Origin: Candidatus Omnitrophota bacterium
GTDB lineage: Bacteria; Omnitrophota; Gorgyraeia; Pluralincolimonadales; Pluralincolimonadaceae
Assembly: GCA_030695925.1 (NCBI GenBank)
Contig: JAUYOH010000074.1
Location: 1-61,941 of the forward strand
Length of the DNA stretch: 61,941 nt
Reading direction: 5' to 3'
Under the pieces are notes generated by a model. The model was given only the letters and a program-made list of their open reading frames with translations, was not told the DNA's origin and searched no databases. A program made the translations under genes and the position numbers. This document shows, one piece after another, positions 51,036-61,473 of this stretch. The number at the start of each line of letters is the position of its first letter. Position 1 is the first letter of the stretch.

Positions 51036-51692
51036 TTATTTTATATTCTCTTTGAGAAAGAGCTTGCTAAGATACGCGTTTGCCTCATCTACATCCATAT
51101 CACCCGAAACGGTCCGAAGTATTCCCTTGGCCTCGTAATAATCTATTACCTGAGGCACCGTACTCTCGTATACCTTTATCCTGTTACGGACGGTTTCTTC
51201 TTTATCGTCATCTCTCTGATAAAGCTCGCCGCCGCAGAGGTCGCATTTTCCGGTGACTTTCGGTGGTATATTCCTGATATGATAAGTCGCCGCGCAATTC
51301 CTGCAGACCCTTCTACCCGAAAGCCTCTGGATTATCGTCTCTACAGACGTCTTAAAATAAAGGACCAGATCTATCGGGCACTTAAGCTGCGCAAGCGTGG
51401 AATCAAGCGCCTTCGCCTGCGCTTCTGTCCGCGGGAAGCCGTCAAGGATAAATCCTTTTTTACAGTCGGGCCTTGCCACGCGTCCGGCCACTATCTCTAT
51501 TACGACTTCGTCAGGGACCAGTCCTCCTCTATCCATAAACTCCCTGGCTTTCATCCCGACCGGCGTCTTCGCCTTGACCGCCTCGCGTAATATATCACCT
51601 GTTGAGATATGCGGTATATTATAATCCTCAGAAAGAACTTTTGCCTGCGTGCCTTTGCCGGCGCCGGGCGGACCAAGCAGGACTAACTTCAC
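51036..51692 (-). CDS. adk: Adenylate kinase with zinc LID
   Basis: 218 residues. P-loop GPPGAGKGTQAK near 7-18, DGFPRTEAQAKAL near 84-96. The LID carries CRNC and CDLC (C-x2-C pairs), a structural zinc site as in Gram-positive and some other bacteria. Overlaps secY by 4 nt. Confidence 0.96.
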   Translation of the reverse strand: MKLVLLGPPGAGKGTQAKVLSEDYNIPHISTGDILREAVKAKTPVGMKAREFMDRGGLVPDEVVIEIVAGRVARPDCKKGFILDGFPRTEAQAKALDSTLAQLKCPIDLVLYFKTSVETIIQRLSGRRVCRNCAATYHIRNIPPKVTGKCDLCGGELYQRDDDKEETVRNRIKVYESTVPQVIDYYEAKGILRTVSGDMDVDEANAYLSKLFLKENIK

Positions 51693-53026
51693 CTGATCCT
51701 CGCTTTCAGCCTGCCGCCCTTCATAAAGCCATCGTAATGGCGCATCAGCAGGAATGACTCTATCTGTTTCATCGTATCAAGCATGACACCGACGATAATC
51801 AAGAGCGCCGTCCCGCCGAAGAAACTCGCGACAAGATACGGTATCTTAAGCCACTTTCCCACAAAATCGGGGAATATGGCGATTATCGATAAAAATATGG
51901 CGCCCGGCAGCGTGACGCGGTTCAATATATAATTGAAGAAATCCTCGGTCGGTTTTCCCGGCCTGATCCCCGGAATAAAACCGCCGTATTTTTTCATGTT
52001 ATCCGCCAGATCCCTGGGGTTTAGGGTAACGGCTGTATAAAAATACGTGAAGAATATTATCAATGCCGCGTAAAAAACAGTATAGAAAAAGCCGCCGTGC
52101 TGAAGAAACCCTATCATCTGCTTGATCGTCTGGTTCGGCACGAACTGCGCTATGGTCGCCGGAAATAACAATATAGACTGCGCGAATATGATCGGTATGA
52201 CGCCTGCCTGGTTTACCCTAAGCGGAAGATAGGTACTTTGCCCGCCCATAACTTTCCTTCCGACGATGCGCTTGGCATACTGCACCGGAATACGTCTCTG
52301 CGCCTGTGTTATCATTATGACGGCTATTATAACGCCGAATATCATGACACCCATCAAGACTAAGCTAAGCGGGGCGATCTGCCCTGAGGACGACAGAATA
52401 ATAAGCTGATGTATAGCCGTCGGGATCCTCGAGATTATCGAAGCGGTGATTATGATGGACATGCCGTTTCCGATGCCGTGCTCGGTCATCTGCTCACCGA
52501 GCCACATTATAAAAGCCGTGCCGCTGACCAAGGTGAGTATCGTTACAAGCCGGAACCCCCAGCCGGGGTTCTGGACTATGTGCATCCCGCCCTGAAGCGT
52601 AAGCCCTTCCAGCCAGAAACTCGTAAATAAGGCTTGAATGGCTCCTATCACGAGTGTTCCGTAACGCGTATACTGTGTTATCATCCTGCGGCCGTGTTCG
52701 CCGCCTTCCTTGGCCAATTTCTCAAAATACGGAAAAGCGAAACAGAGAAGCTGCATGATGATGGAACTTGAGATATACGGCATAATACCGAAAGCGAAGA
52801 TGGTCATCTGCGACATGGCGCGGCCGGTAAACAGGTCCATTATGTCAAACAGGGTTCCGCCTAATCTTTTTGACTCTTGTTCTATGTATTGAGAAAGAGC
52901 GTGCCCGTCGATCCCGGGTGTGGGTATATATCTTCCGAGGCTGTAGACGGCCAGCAAGATAGCGGTGATCAACAGCTTCTTTTTTAACTCAGGAATCTTG
53001 AATATATTTAAGAACGCCTGAAGCAT
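51689..53026 (-). CDS. secY: Protein translocase subunit SecY
   Basis: 445 residues with ten membrane helices. Signatures: YSLGRYIPTPGIDGHALSQY near 28-47, FGIMPYISSSIIMQLL near 78-93 and the cytoplasmic RRIPVQYAKR loop near 247-256. No Shine-Dalgarno site is evident before the ATG; instead two palindromes end rplO 14-43 nt upstream. Confidence 0.97.
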   Translation of the reverse strand: MLQAFLNIFKIPELKKKLLITAILLAVYSLGRYIPTPGIDGHALSQYIEQESKRLGGTLFDIMDLFTGRAMSQMTIFAFGIMPYISSSIIMQLLCFAFPYFEKLAKEGGEHGRRMITQYTRYGTLVIGAIQALFTSFWLEGLTLQGGMHIVQNPGWGFRLVTILTLVSGTAFIMWLGEQMTEHGIGNGMSIIITASIISRIPTAIHQLIILSSSGQIAPLSLVLMGVMIFGVIIAVIMITQAQRRIPVQYAKRIVGRKVMGGQSTYLPLRVNQAGVIPIIFAQSILLFPATIAQFVPNQTIKQMIGFLQHGGFFYTVFYAALIIFFTYFYTAVTLNPRDLADNMKKYGGFIPGIRPGKPTEDFFNYILNRVTLPGAIFLSIIAIFPDFVGKWLKIPYLVASFFGGTALLIIVGVMLDTMKQIESFLLMRHYDGFMKGGRLKARIR

Positions 53027-53032
53027 AGTTTT

Positions 53033-53506
53033 TTATTTTCCGCCTGAGGCGGATCCGCCTTTGGCGGATATCAATTCGGTTTGGCCGCCTGCTTTTTTGA
53101 TCTTCTCCGCCGCGCCGGAAGAAAAGGCATGCGCCTTTATCGTGATCGGCTTAGAAACCTCCCCATCGCCTAAAATCTTTACCGGCGTCGTCTCGTCTTT
53201 TATGATGCCTTCTTTGCATAGCTCGACCGGGCTTATAACCGAATTTTCTTTAAAACCCGTCAGTTGAGAAAGGTTCACTATCTGAAATATCTTCTTGAAT
53301 TTACTGGTAAATCCACGTTTTGGGATTCTTCTTATGAGCGGCATCTGGCCGCCCTCAAAACCGACCCGTATCCCGGCGCCCGACCTTGACTTCTGGCCCT
53401 TTTGGCCCCTGGTCGAGGTCTTGCCGTGTCCCGAACCGGGACCCCTGCCGACTCTCTTCTTTTTCTTGGTAGCCCCAGCCGGGACCCGTATATCGCCTAA
53501 TCTCAC
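53033..53506 (-). CDS. rplO: Ribosomal protein L15
   Basis: 157 residues. [20 protein letters not shown] near 18-37 is diagnostic, with [18 protein letters not shown] following. The start overlaps rpsE by 4 nt, so no room exists for rpmD (L30). The last codons ([10 protein letters not shown]) lie inside two palindromes. Confidence 0.97.
   Translation of the reverse strand: MRLGDIRVPAGATKKKKRVGRGPGSGHGKTSTRGQKGQKSRSGAGIRVGFEGGQMPLIRRIPKRGFTSKFKKIFQIVNLSQLTGFKENSVISPVELCKEGIIKDETTPVKILGDGEVSKPITIKAHAFSSGAAEKIKKAGGQTELISAKGGSASGGK
53040..53069 (-). repeat. Two adjacent palindromes at the rplO 3' end
   Basis: CCGCC-TGA-GGCGG (53040-53052) and ATCCGCC-TTT-GGCGGAT (53053-53069) are both perfect and directly joined. 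They encode the Gly/Ser-rich end of L15 and lie just before secY. The sequence looks like short palindromic elements inserted in a tolerant C-terminus. Confidence 0.65.
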
Positions 53507-53991
53507 TTAGATCCCTCTCCTTTTATGCGCCTGTTTTCCTCTTTATTGCGTAAACTCTTGAGCCCTACGACCGCGGCCTTGATCACGTTTAGGGCATTAT
53601 CCGACCCAAGCGATTTGGACAGGATATCCTTGATTCCAGCCGCGTCGCATAATGCCCTGATAGGGCCACCCGCGACTACACCGGCGCCCGGAGCAGCGGG
53701 TTTCAATAACACCTTGGCTGCGCCATATTTCCCCATTACCTCGTGCGGTATGGTCGTTCCCACGATAGGGACCTCAAAAAGCCCGTTTCTGGCATCGACC
53801 AGACCCTTGCGTATCGCCTCCGAGACCTCGTTCGCTTTGCCGTATCCGAAACCGGCCTTGCCTTTGCCGTCACCCACTACGACAAGGGCGCTGAAGGACA
53901 TCTTCTTTCCGCCCTTAGTGACCTTGGCAACGCGGTTTATAGTTAAAACTTTTTCCGTTAATCCTGACTCTTGAGCTCTACGTTCAGCCAA
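53503..53991 (-). CDS. rpsE: Ribosomal protein S5
   Basis: 162 residues. [20 protein letters not shown] near 19-38 and [17 protein letters not shown] near 47-63 are the conserved blocks. rpmD (L30), which normally follows, is absent; L15 begins at once. Confidence 0.97.
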   Translation of the reverse strand: MAERRAQESGLTEKVLTINRVAKVTKGGKKMSFSALVVVGDGKGKAGFGYGKANEVSEAIRKGLVDARNGLFEVPIVGTTIPHEVMGKYGAAKVLLKPAAPGAGVVAGGPIRALCDAAGIKDILSKSLGSDNALNVIKAAVVGLKSLRNKEENRRIKGEGSK

Positions 53992-54016
53992 TTTTTTCTC
54001 CTAAATTACGATTTAA

Positions 54017-54385
54017 CTAAAATTCCAATCCGGCTTTTCTCGCGGCATCGGCAAACGCCTTTATCCTGCCGTGATAAAGGTATCCGCCTCTGTCGAAGAC
54101 GATCTTCTTTATGCCTTTGTCCTTCGCTTCTTTCGCGAGGATCTCGCCTAAAACCTCGGCGGATTTCACGTTTCCGCCAGTCTTGCTTTTGTCCTTGAAA
54201 CGCTTATCAAGAGAAGAAACCGCGCATAAAGTCTTGCCTTCAATATCGTCTATCAATTGGATAAAGAGGTTATTGAGGCTGCGGTGAACCGAAAGCCGGG
54301 GCTTCTCTTTCGTTCCCTTTATATTCTTCCTTATCCTTTGATGGCGTTTTAACCTGCTTAATTCACTTTTAACAGTTACGGCCAT
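54017..54385 (-). CDS. rplR: Ribosomal protein L18
   Basis: 122 residues. RLSVHRSLNNLFIQLIDDIE near 30-49 and VFDRGGYLYHGRIKAFADAA near 96-115 identify L18, a 5S rRNA binder. The ATG is directly at the rplF stop. Confidence 0.96.
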   Translation of the reverse strand: MAVTVKSELSRLKRHQRIRKNIKGTKEKPRLSVHRSLNNLFIQLIDDIEGKTLCAVSSLDKRFKDKSKTGGNVKSAEVLGEILAKEAKDKGIKKIVFDRGGYLYHGRIKAFADAARKAGLEF

Positions 54386-54921
54386 TAACCAACCGCCTTT
54401 CCAACTTTTCTCCTTACATATTCTCCGAGGTATCTTATGCCTTTGCCTTTATACGGCTCCGGAGGGAAGATCGCCCTTATCTCAGCGGCGGTCTCTCCTA
54501 CCTTTTGTTTATCTATCCCTTTGATGATGATTTGCGTGGGTTTCGGAGCTTCTATAACTATCCCTTCCGGAATATGGAAGTCAACAGGATGAGAGAAGCC
54601 CAATTGCAAGACAATCTTCTTTCCGCTGACCTGAGCCCTGAAACCTACGCCCTGTATCTCCAATTCCTTCTGGTAACCGGCCGTCGTGCCCACCACCATA
54701 TTATTAATCAAGGTCCGCGTCAAACCGTGCAAGGCCTTATCGGATTTCTCGTCTGAGCGCCTCGAGACGATAACTTGATCTTCCTTGGCCTCAACCGTCA
54801 TATTGGGGTGGGCATCAAAAGTCAGTTTACCCTTCGGTCCTTCTACTAAAACCGTATTTCCGGTTACGCTGACTTTAACATTCTTAGGAATCAAAATTGG
54901 TTTCTTGCCTACTCTTGACAT
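54385..54921 (-). CDS. rplF: Ribosomal protein L6
   Basis: 178 residues, two repeated domains. MSRVGKKPILIPKNVKVSV start and PEPYKGKGIRYLGEYVRRK-GKAVG end are diagnostic. Stop and next ATG overlap by one base (54385). Confidence 0.97.
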   Translation of the reverse strand: MSRVGKKPILIPKNVKVSVTGNTVLVEGPKGKLTFDAHPNMTVEAKEDQVIVSRRSDEKSDKALHGLTRTLINNMVVGTTAGYQKELEIQGVGFRAQVSGKKIVLQLGFSHPVDFHIPEGIVIEAPKPTQIIIKGIDKQKVGETAAEIRAIFPPEPYKGKGIRYLGEYVRRKVGKAVG

Positions 54922-54929
54922 TTTTCACC

Positions 54930-55319
54930 TTACCATATGTAACATAGAATTTCGCCGCCGACCTTGAGCTCACGCGCCTCTTTATTAGTCAGAATGCCTT
55001 TGGGCGTCGAGATGACGGCGATGCCTAATCCGCGCAACACATTTGGAATATCCTTGTGCGCAGCATAAATCCTTAAGCCCGGCTTTGATATCCTCTTTAA
55101 ATTTTTTATCGCGCTGTGATTTGAGACATACTTGAGATAGGCCCTCGCCTGCTTCGACGCATCCAGCGGTTTAAAGTCGGATATATATCCTTCCTTCTTT
55201 AATATGCCAAGGATCTCCTTGTTCATCTTGGAATTCGGGACGTCAACGCTCTCCTTTTTAGCGCGAGTGGCGTTTCTGATTAACGTCAAAAAATCTGCTA
55301 TCGGATCGGTTTTAGACAT
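54930..55319 (-). CDS. rpsH: Ribosomal protein S8
   Basis: 129 residues. DPIADFLTLIRNATRAKKES near 5-24 and GIAVISTPKGILTNKEAREL-KVGGEILCYIW end match S8. In E. coli S8 is the spc-operon repressor; its rplE-leader site was not assessed. Confidence 0.97.
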   Translation of the reverse strand: MSKTDPIADFLTLIRNATRAKKESVDVPNSKMNKEILGILKKEGYISDFKPLDASKQARAYLKYVSNHSAIKNLKRISKPGLRIYAAHKDIPNVLRGLGIAVISTPKGILTNKEARELKVGGEILCYIW

Positions 55320-55332
55320 ATTAATCCCTTTT

Positions 55333-55518
55333 TTACCAGCTTGCCTTTGTTACGCCGGGAATCTCCCCCTTAGAGGCTAATTCCCTGAAACAGATGCGGC
55401 AAAGTTCAAACCTCCTCAAATAACCGCCGCTCCTGCCGCATAGGCGGCATCTGTTATATTTTCTGGCGGAGAACTTCGCCGGCCGTTTCCACTTTTCTAT
55501 CAATGATTTTTTTGCCAT
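55333..55518 (-). CDS. rpsN: Ribosomal protein S14 type Z
   Basis: 61 residues, the short zinc-binding type with CRLC near 24-27 and CRIC near 39-42. [20 protein letters not shown] start. It lies 2 nt after rplE. Confidence 0.97.
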   Translation of the reverse strand: MAKKSLIEKWKRPAKFSARKYNRCRLCGRSGGYLRRFELCRICFRELASKGEIPGVTKASW

Positions 55519-55520
55519 TT

Positions 55521-56087
55521 TTACTGACCTTGCTTTTTAAAGGGCATACCTAAAAGCTGCAGTAATTCCCTTGCCTCGTCTGCGGACTTCGCGGTCGTCA
55601 CGATTATGATATCCATTCCTTGCGCCCTTTGAATCTTGTCGTATTCTATCTCCGGAAATATGGTCTGTTCGTGGAGCCCCAGCGCGTAATTCCCGTTGCC
55701 GTCGAAGGAATCCGAGGGGACGCCGCGAAAATCCCTGATTCGCGGCAGCGCCACGTTGACCAACCGGTCAAAGAATTCGTACATCCTTACGCCGCGCAAC
55801 GTGACCTTGCACCCTACAGGGGAACCTTCCCTTATCTTAAAATTAGCGATCGCTTTCTTCGCACGGGTAATAACCGGCTTCTGCCCCACAATCGTTGTCA
55901 AGTCAGCTATCGCCGCTTCCAGGATTTTTATATCCTCAGCCCCCTTGCCTACACCCATATTAACGACTATCTTCCTAAGACACGGGACCTGAAACACGTT
56001 TTTGTAAGCAAATTTCTTGGTCAGTTGCGGAACAACGTCTTTTTTGTACTTTTCTGAAAGTCTAGGCGTGATAGTTGCCGATTTCAT
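55521..56087 (-). CDS. rplE: Ribosomal protein L5
   Basis: 188 residues. [20 protein letters not shown] near 34-53, [20 protein letters not shown] near 77-96 and [20 protein letters not shown] near 140-159 are the family blocks. 5S rRNA binder. Stop-start overlap by one base with rplX. Confidence 0.97.
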   Translation of the reverse strand: MKSATITPRLSEKYKKDVVPQLTKKFAYKNVFQVPCLRKIVVNMGVGKGAEDIKILEAAIADLTTIVGQKPVITRAKKAIANFKIREGSPVGCKVTLRGVRMYEFFDRLVNVALPRIRDFRGVPSDSFDGNGNYALGLHEQTIFPEIEYDKIQRAQGMDIIIVTTAKSADEARELLQLLGMPFKKQGQ

Positions 56088-56401
56088 CAGGCCAATGCCT
56101 CCTTACATTTATTACAAACCCTTAATTTTTTACCGTCTTTCTCGATAATAGAACCTACCCTCGCCGGTTTATTGCACTTGTGGCAGACCGGCATAAGGTT
56201 AGATAACTGTATGGGGCTTTCCATCTGGATGATGCCGCCTTGCGGATTCCGCTGGCTCTTCCGGCTGTGCTTCTTTATTAAATTACGCCCTTCGATTATC
56301 GCCCTCATCTCTTGAGGTAGTATCTTCATTACGCGGCCTGTCTTGCCGCGGTCTCTTCCCTTTATAATCATCACGGTGTCATTCTTCCTGATTCTTATCA
56401 T
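56087..56401 (-). CDS. rplX: Ribosomal protein L24 (zinc-tailed)
   Basis: 104 residues. KOW motif [20 protein letters not shown] near 11-30 and [18 protein letters not shown]. The C-terminus carries CHKC and CNKC (C-x2-C pairs), a zinc ribbon. Confidence 0.96.
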   Translation of the reverse strand: MIRIRKNDTVMIIKGRDRGKTGRVMKILPQEMRAIIEGRNLIKKHSRKSQRNPQGGIIQMESPIQLSNLMPVCHKCNKPARVGSIIEKDGKKLRVCNKCKEALA

Positions 56402-56770
56402 CTATATTACCTCTGGCGCTAAAGAAATTATCTTCAAGAAATTCTTATCGCGCAATTCTCTGGCTACGGGTCCGAATATCCTCGTCCCTCTCGGATTTTT
56501 CTGATTATCTATTATAACAGCGGCGTTACTGTCAAATCTCAAATAAGAACCGTCCGGCCTTCGGGTGGAAGCCCTAGTCCTGACTACAACCGCCCTTGCC
56601 ACTTCACCCTTTTTAACAATCGCCTCGGGAGAGGACTCTTTTATATGAACCGTTATTATATCTCCTATTGAAGCGGTCTTCTTGTTCTGGCGCCCGATTA
56701 CGCCTATCATAGCGGCGCGCTTGGCTCCGGTATTGTCGGCAACGTCCAATATTGTGCGTAATTGAATCAT
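56402..56770 (-). CDS. rplN: Ribosomal protein L14
   Basis: 122 residues. [20 protein letters not shown] start, [20 protein letters not shown] near 67-86, [20 protein letters not shown] near 98-117. Exact standard length. Confidence 0.97.
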   Translation of the reverse strand: MIQLRTILDVADNTGAKRAAMIGVIGRQNKKTASIGDIITVHIKESSPEAIVKKGEVARAVVVRTRASTRRPDGSYLRFDSNAAVIIDNQKNPRGTRIFGPVARELRDKNFLKIISLAPEVI

Positions 56771-57024
56771 TTCAGGACCTCAACTAATCTCCATCTTTTA
56801 TCTTTTGAGATAGGGCGGGTCTCGACAATCTTAACTCTATCGCCAATCTTCGCTTTCTTCTCTTCATCGTGGACCTTAAATTTTTTCGAGCGGTGAATGA
56901 TCCTCTTGTATCCCGGGTGCTTAGCGAGACTGTCGACCTTCACGACGATGGTCTTCTGCATCTTGTCGCTGACCACGGTACCTATTCTTTCTTTCCTGTG
57001 ACCTCTCTCACTTCTTTCGTTCAT
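56767..57024 (-). CDS. rpsQ: Ribosomal protein S17
   Basis: 85 residues. [20 protein letters not shown] near 13-32 and [18 protein letters not shown] end. It overlaps rplN and rpmC by 4 nt each. Confidence 0.97.
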   Translation of the reverse strand: MNERSERGHRKERIGTVVSDKMQKTIVVKVDSLAKHPGYKRIIHRSKKFKVHDEEKKAKIGDRVKIVETRPISKDKRWRLVEVLK

Positions 57025-57221
57025 ATTTTGATATCCTTTTCCCTTAATGCGGTCAGTATCCGCGCGACATCCTTCTTGGTCTGGCGGATCTTGTCGGGTT
57101 TCTCAAGCTTGCCGATCCTTGCCTGCTGGTTAAGATTAAAGAGCTCCTGCATAAGGGCGTTATATTTAGCCTTCAGCTCGTCCGTTCCCAGATTTCTTAT
57201 CTCTTGCGATTTCAATGCCAT
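57021..57221 (-). CDS. rpmC: Ribosomal protein L29
   Basis: 66 residues, two helices: [20 protein letters not shown] near 7-26, [20 protein letters not shown] near 46-65. It sits next to the nascent-chain exit and SRP site in known ribosomes. Confidence 0.95.
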   Translation of the reverse strand: MALKSQEIRNLGTDELKAKYNALMQELFNLNQQARIGKLEKPDKIRQTKKDVARILTALREKDIKI

Positions 57222-57242
57222 TTTAAAATACCGTCTTTATTT

Positions 57243-57665
57243 TTAGGCTACAACCTTCATCCTCGAAATAAATCTCGTCCTTACCGGTAACTTTGAGGAG
57301 GCCAAGCGCATAGCTTCCTTCGCTATAGGCTCCGGGATACCTTCAAGTTCAAATAAGATCTTTCCGCGTTTTACCACGGCGACCCAGTGGTCCGTCATAC
57401 CCTTACCTTTTCCCTGCCTGGTCTCGGCGGGCTTCTTGGTTACTGGTTTGTCGGGAAATATTCTTATCCAAGACTTTCCACCGCCCCTTAAATGACGGGA
57501 TAAAACAACTCTCGCGGACTCTATCTGGGTATTCTTTATCCACGCATTCTCAAGGGTCTGAAGCCCGTATTCCCCGAAAGCGATCGTCGAGCCGGACGTG
57601 GCGATGCCCTTACGCCTGCCCCTTTGTGCCTTCCTGTATTTAACTCTTTTCGGAAATAACGCCAT
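57243..57665 (-). CDS. rplP: Ribosomal protein L16
   Basis: 140 residues. [20 protein letters not shown] start, and [20 protein letters not shown] near 89-108. It overlaps rpsC by 26 nt; the canonical N-terminus supports this start. Confidence 0.97.
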   Translation of the reverse strand: MALFPKRVKYRKAQRGRRKGIATSGSTIAFGEYGLQTLENAWIKNTQIESARVVLSRHLRGGGKSWIRIFPDKPVTKKPAETRQGKGKGMTDHWVAVVKRGKILFELEGIPEPIAKEAMRLASSKLPVRTRFISRMKVVA

Positions 57666-58320
57666 CTAATACCTCCGCTTCTACCGGCCGCTTCATTAAG
57701 ATGTCCCCTTTATAAACCCATACCTTTACGCCTATAAGCCCGTAGGTAGTCATTGCTTCCGTAAATCCGTAATCTATATCGGCTCTGAATGTCTGCAGGG
57801 GGACCTTTCCTTCTTTATAACCCTCTGTTCGCGACATCTCGGCGCCGCCAAGCCTGCCCGCGCATTTGACCTTTATTCCTAATGCGCCGCCGGTCATCGC
57901 CTGCTGGACCGCTTTCTTCATCGCGCGGCGGAACGCGATGCGTTTTTCCAGCTGAAACGCGATGTTCTCCGCCACTAGCTGGGCCTCGATAGCCGGATGC
58001 TTGACCTCTTTTATGTCAATGTAAATCTCTTTCTTTGTCTTATCCTGAAGATCGTCACGCAGCCTGTCTATATCCGCGCCCTTCCTGCCGATGATGATAC
58101 CCGGCCTGGCGGTATGGATTATGACCTTCACTCGCGTGCTTGCGCGTTCAATTTCGATGGTCGCGATGCCGGCTGCGGAAAAAGTCTTCTTGACATATTT
58201 ACGTATCTCTATGTCCTCATGAAGATTATTGGCGAAATCCTTCTTTTTGGCGAACCAGCGCGAACGCCACGTCTTTATATAACCTAACCTCATTGATAAC
58301 GGATGAACTTTATGACCCAC
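57640..58320 (-). CDS. rpsC: Ribosomal protein S3
   Basis: 226 residues. [20 protein letters not shown] start, KH domain with [20 protein letters not shown] near 75-94, and the C-terminal domain with [20 protein letters not shown]. Overlaps rplV by 11 nt. Confidence 0.97.
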   Translation of the reverse strand: MGHKVHPLSMRLGYIKTWRSRWFAKKKDFANNLHEDIEIRKYVKKTFSAAGIATIEIERASTRVKVIIHTARPGIIIGRKGADIDRLRDDLQDKTKKEIYIDIKEVKHPAIEAQLVAENIAFQLEKRIAFRRAMKKAVQQAMTGGALGIKVKCAGRLGGAEMSRTEGYKEGKVPLQTFRADIDYGFTEAMTTYGLIGVKVWVYKGDILMKRPVEAEVLDGVISEKS

Positions 58321-58660
58321 TTAATCTCCTTCCTACCTCTATCGATATATGACACGTTCTTTTTCTTATCATCGTGGCACGGCCCATCGCCGCGGCCTTG
58401 TATCTTTTCATCATCGGCCCGTCATCGACTAATATCTTTGAGATATAAAGATCGTCTTGCTTGACCTTGCCGCCTTGTTTCGCGGAGGCGATCGCCGATT
58501 TCAAGGCGCGCTCCAGATAAAGTGTCGAACGCTTCTCGGTATTTTTCAAGATCGCCATGGCTAAATTCACATCCTTGCCCCTTATCAGCGCCACGACCTT
58601 ACGCACCTTATACGGTGAAATTTTTATATATTTTGCTATCGCGCTTCCCGCGGATTCCAT
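58310..58660 (-). CDS. rplV: Ribosomal protein L22
   Basis: 116 residues. [20 protein letters not shown] near 11-30, the tunnel loop near [20 protein letters not shown] (84-103), HISIEVG end. Normal size. Confidence 0.96.
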   Translation of the reverse strand: MESAGSAIAKYIKISPYKVRKVVALIRGKDVNLAMAILKNTEKRSTLYLERALKSAIASAKQGGKVKQDDLYISKILVDDGPMMKRYKAAAMGRATMIRKRTCHISIEVGRRLSGS

Positions 58661-58684
58661 ATCCTTTGGCTATCCTCTCTTCTC

Positions 58685-58966
58685 TTAAGTAGGTGTGGGC
58701 GTTACGGCCGCCTTCACGCCGCCGTGTCTCCTGAAAGTCCTGGTCGGAGCGAACTCGCCGAGTTTATGCCCCACCATGTTCTCGGTTATAAAAACCGGTA
58801 TAAATTTATTGCCGTTATGGACCAGGAAGGTGTAGCCGATAAACTCAGGTATGACCGTTGACCTGCGGGACCATGTCTTGATCGGTTTCTTGTCGCCTTT
58901 CATTTTATCGATCTTCTTGATCAAATAATCTTCTACAAATGGGCCTTTTTTGGTAGAACGCCCCAT
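58685..58966 (-). CDS. rpsS: Ribosomal protein S19
   Basis: 93 residues. [20 protein letters not shown] start, [20 protein letters not shown] near 31-50, [20 protein letters not shown] near 67-86. Confidence 0.97.
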   Translation of the reverse strand: MGRSTKKGPFVEDYLIKKIDKMKGDKKPIKTWSRRSTVIPEFIGYTFLVHNGNKFIPVFITENMVGHKLGEFAPTRTFRRHGGVKAAVTPTPT

Positions 58967-58968
58967 TA

Positions 58969-59793
58969 TTATCTCCTCCGTTTGATTATCAATCTGTTCG
59001 AATATTTGCCCGCTCTTCTTGTCCTAAATCCTTTGGTAGGCATGCCCCAGGGTGAAACAGGATGCGGGTTTCCCTGTCCCGATTTTCCCTCTCCGCCGCC
59101 GTGAGGATGGTCGTGAGGATTCATCGCGGCTCCTCTTACCGTCGGACGGATACCAAGCCATCTACTCCTGCCTGCTTTACCGATCGATATTGTGCCGTGT
59201 TCAGCATTCCCGACCTGACCTACCGTCGCATAACAATCCAGATGAATTAAACGGATCTCGCCTGAAGGTAACTTGACGTGCGAATAATCGCCTTCTTTAG
59301 CCATAAGCTGTGCCGATGTGCCGGCAGAACGCACTATCTGCGCGCCCTTGCCTTTAGTTAATTCGATGTTATGTATAAACGTTCCTACCGGTATATTCCT
59401 GACGGGTAGCGCGTTGCCCGGTTTTATATCCGCATCGGGACCCGAGACGACCGTATCACCAACTTTTAAATCCACCGGCGCGATAATATATTTTCGCACG
59501 CCGTCTGAATACTCAACGAGCGCTAAAAACGCCGACCTGTTCGGATCGTATTCGATGGCTATGACCTTGGCTGAAACTCCGACCTTATCCCTCTTAAAAT
59601 CGATTATCCGTATCATGCGCTTATGCCCGCCGCCCTGGTGGCGCACCGTCACATGGCCGTGAGCGTTACGTCCGCCCTTCTTCTTCTTAGGGATAAGCAG
59701 GGCCTTCTCCGGTTCTTTCTTGGTAAGGATGGAGAAGTCCGACGACGTCATAAACCTTCTTGATTTCGTATATGGCTTATATGTTTTTAACAT
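58969..59793 (-). CDS. rplB: Ribosomal protein L2
   Basis: 274 residues. [20 protein letters not shown] near 57-76 and the peptidyl-transferase-proximal [20 protein letters not shown] near 230-249 with the conserved His. [20 protein letters not shown] end. Confidence 0.97.
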   Translation of the reverse strand: MLKTYKPYTKSRRFMTSSDFSILTKKEPEKALLIPKKKKGGRNAHGHVTVRHQGGGHKRMIRIIDFKRDKVGVSAKVIAIEYDPNRSAFLALVEYSDGVRKYIIAPVDLKVGDTVVSGPDADIKPGNALPVRNIPVGTFIHNIELTKGKGAQIVRSAGTSAQLMAKEGDYSHVKLPSGEIRLIHLDCYATVGQVGNAEHGTISIGKAGRSRWLGIRPTVRGAAMNPHDHPHGGGEGKSGQGNPHPVSPWGMPTKGFRTRRAGKYSNRLIIKRRR

Positions 59794-59803
59794 TATCTTA
59801 TCC

Positions 59804-60085
59804 TTATGAGCCTATATCTATTTTATTGCCTGCCCGCAGGGTAACTACCGCCTTCTTCCAGTCAGGGGTCTTGCCGGGCTTGAACCTTACTTTGCGCCAT
59901 TTCCCGGACATTATCATTGTGTTTACATCCTTTACCTTTACCTTATACACTTCCTCTACCGCTTTCTTTATCTCCGGCTTGTTTGCCTTTTTATCGACCT
60001 CAAAGATATATTTATTGAAGGGCGCAAGCGTTGACCCTTTCTCTGAGTGAAGCAGGCTTCGGATTATCTTATATTTCTGGATCAT
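59804..60085 (-). CDS. rplW: Ribosomal protein L23
   Basis: 93 residues. [20 protein letters not shown] near 26-45 and [20 protein letters not shown] near 49-68. Overlaps rplD by 4 nt. Confidence 0.96.
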   Translation of the reverse strand: MIQKYKIIRSLLHSEKGSTLAPFNKYIFEVDKKANKPEIKKAVEEVYKVKVKDVNTMIMSGKWRKVRFKPGKTPDWKKAVVTLRAGNKIDIGS

Positions 60086-60711
60086 TGTTTCGCCAGCTGT
60101 TTAGTCAGGGCAACAAGCGCCTTTTGAGTCAATACCAATTTGTGCTGCCTGATGATATCGTAGGCGTTTAAAGTCCTGTAATTCCGCAAAATAAGTTGCG
60201 GGATATTTCGGGAAGCCCGTACTATCGCCTCGTCTTTTTCATCAAGGACCAGAAGCGGTCTTTCTTCCGCCTTTAAATTACGAAGCGCGGCAGCTATCTC
60301 CTTTGTCTTGGGCTTGGAGATCTTTATATCATCCACGACAATGAGTTCTTTATCATTTAATTTAGAATTCAAGCTCGATATCAAAGCCAGCCTTTTGACC
60401 GCCTTAGGAAGGGAATAAGAATAATCCCTCGGATGAGGGCCGAAGACTATGCCGCCGCCTCTCCACAGCGGAGACCTGATGGTACCTGCGCGCGCGCGGC
60501 CTGTGCCCTTTTGTTTCCAGGGTTTCTTGCCGCCGCCCGATACATCGGAACGGGTCTTTGTCGAAGCGTTGCCCTGCCTTAAATTGGCTTCGTGCATCTT
60601 TACTATCTGATAAAGGACGGCCTTGTTGACCTCGCCGTTGAATATCTTCTTGTCGAGTTCCATCTTCCCGACTGACTGGCCGTTTATATTATAAATGGAT
60701 ACCTCTGCCAT
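60082..60711 (-). CDS. rplD: Ribosomal protein L4
   Basis: 209 residues. The extended loop GNASTKTRSDVSGGGKKPWK near 49-68 and GTGRARAGTIRSPLWRGGGI near 72-91 is typical. In proteobacteria L4 also attenuates the S10 operon. Confidence 0.97.
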   Translation of the reverse strand: MAEVSIYNINGQSVGKMELDKKIFNGEVNKAVLYQIVKMHEANLRQGNASTKTRSDVSGGGKKPWKQKGTGRARAGTIRSPLWRGGGIVFGPHPRDYSYSLPKAVKRLALISSLNSKLNDKELIVVDDIKISKPKTKEIAAALRNLKAEERPLLVLDEKDEAIVRASRNIPQLILRNYRTLNAYDIIRQHKLVLTQKALVALTKQLAKQ

Positions 60712-60713
60712 GA

Positions 60714-61442
60714 TTATTTCTTAGCCTCTTTCTTGCCGGCCTCGGCTTTCGCCGCGCCTTTCGATTTTTCCTTCTTTTCCTTGGCTATGACCAACGGCGG
60801 TATCTTGGCCTTATCGCGCTTCTTTGCCTTCTTGATCATCAATAAGCTGCTGGTCGGACCGGGTACGGCGCCTTCTATGACCAACAAATTATTTTCAGGG
60901 TCAACCTTAACGACTTCCAAATTCTGGACAGTGACCGTATCGCCGCCCATCCTGCCTGGCATATGATGCCCTTTAAAGACTCTACCGGGAGTCGTGCTGG
61001 AACCGATTGAGCCGACTCTCCTGTGAGATGTGGAGCCGTGAGTCTTATTACCGCCCTTCCAATGCCATCTCTTCATTCCACCCTGAAAACCTTTACCGAT
61101 CGAGGTACCCGTAATATCGACCGCGTCCCCGGCTGTGAATATATCGACCTTTAATTGCTGTCCCACTTCAAATTTCATGTCGGGAGAAATCCTTATCTCG
61201 CGGATAAATCTCTTCGGGGATATATTTATCTTCTTAAACTTGCCCAGCTGCGGCTTGGTAACGTTCTTTTCCTTCTTATCGACAAAGCCGATCTGCACCG
61301 CGTCATAACCGTCCTTATCCTTCGCCTTTACCTGAAGGACATAACATGGTCCCGCTTCGATCACGGTTACCGGGATCACGCGGCCGTCGTTCCTGAAGAC
61401 CTGAGTCATGCTTAATTTTCTACCTAGAATACCCAATGCCAT
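60714..61442 (-). CDS. rplC: Ribosomal protein L3 with C-terminal tail
   Basis: 242 residues. [20 protein letters not shown] near 4-23, [20 protein letters not shown] near 130-149, [20 protein letters not shown] near 154-173. The final about 30 residues are Lys/Ala/Glu rich, beyond the usual 205-210 length. Confidence 0.96.
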   Translation of the reverse strand: MALGILGRKLSMTQVFRNDGRVIPVTVIEAGPCYVLQVKAKDKDGYDAVQIGFVDKKEKNVTKPQLGKFKKINISPKRFIREIRISPDMKFEVGQQLKVDIFTAGDAVDITGTSIGKGFQGGMKRWHWKGGNKTHGSTSHRRVGSIGSSTTPGRVFKGHHMPGRMGGDTVTVQNLEVVKVDPENNLLVIEGAVPGPTSSLLMIKKAKKRDKAKIPPLVIAKEKKEKSKGAAKAEAGKKEAKK

Positions 61443-61473
61443 TTTTATTATTATCCGATATTTTGTTTATAAT

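Noticed and set aside
55434-55449. Palindrome TGCCGC-ATAG-GCGGCA in rpsN
   Set aside because: Short (6 bp) and explained by coding of the conserved CRLCGRSGG region. It is not treated as an element.
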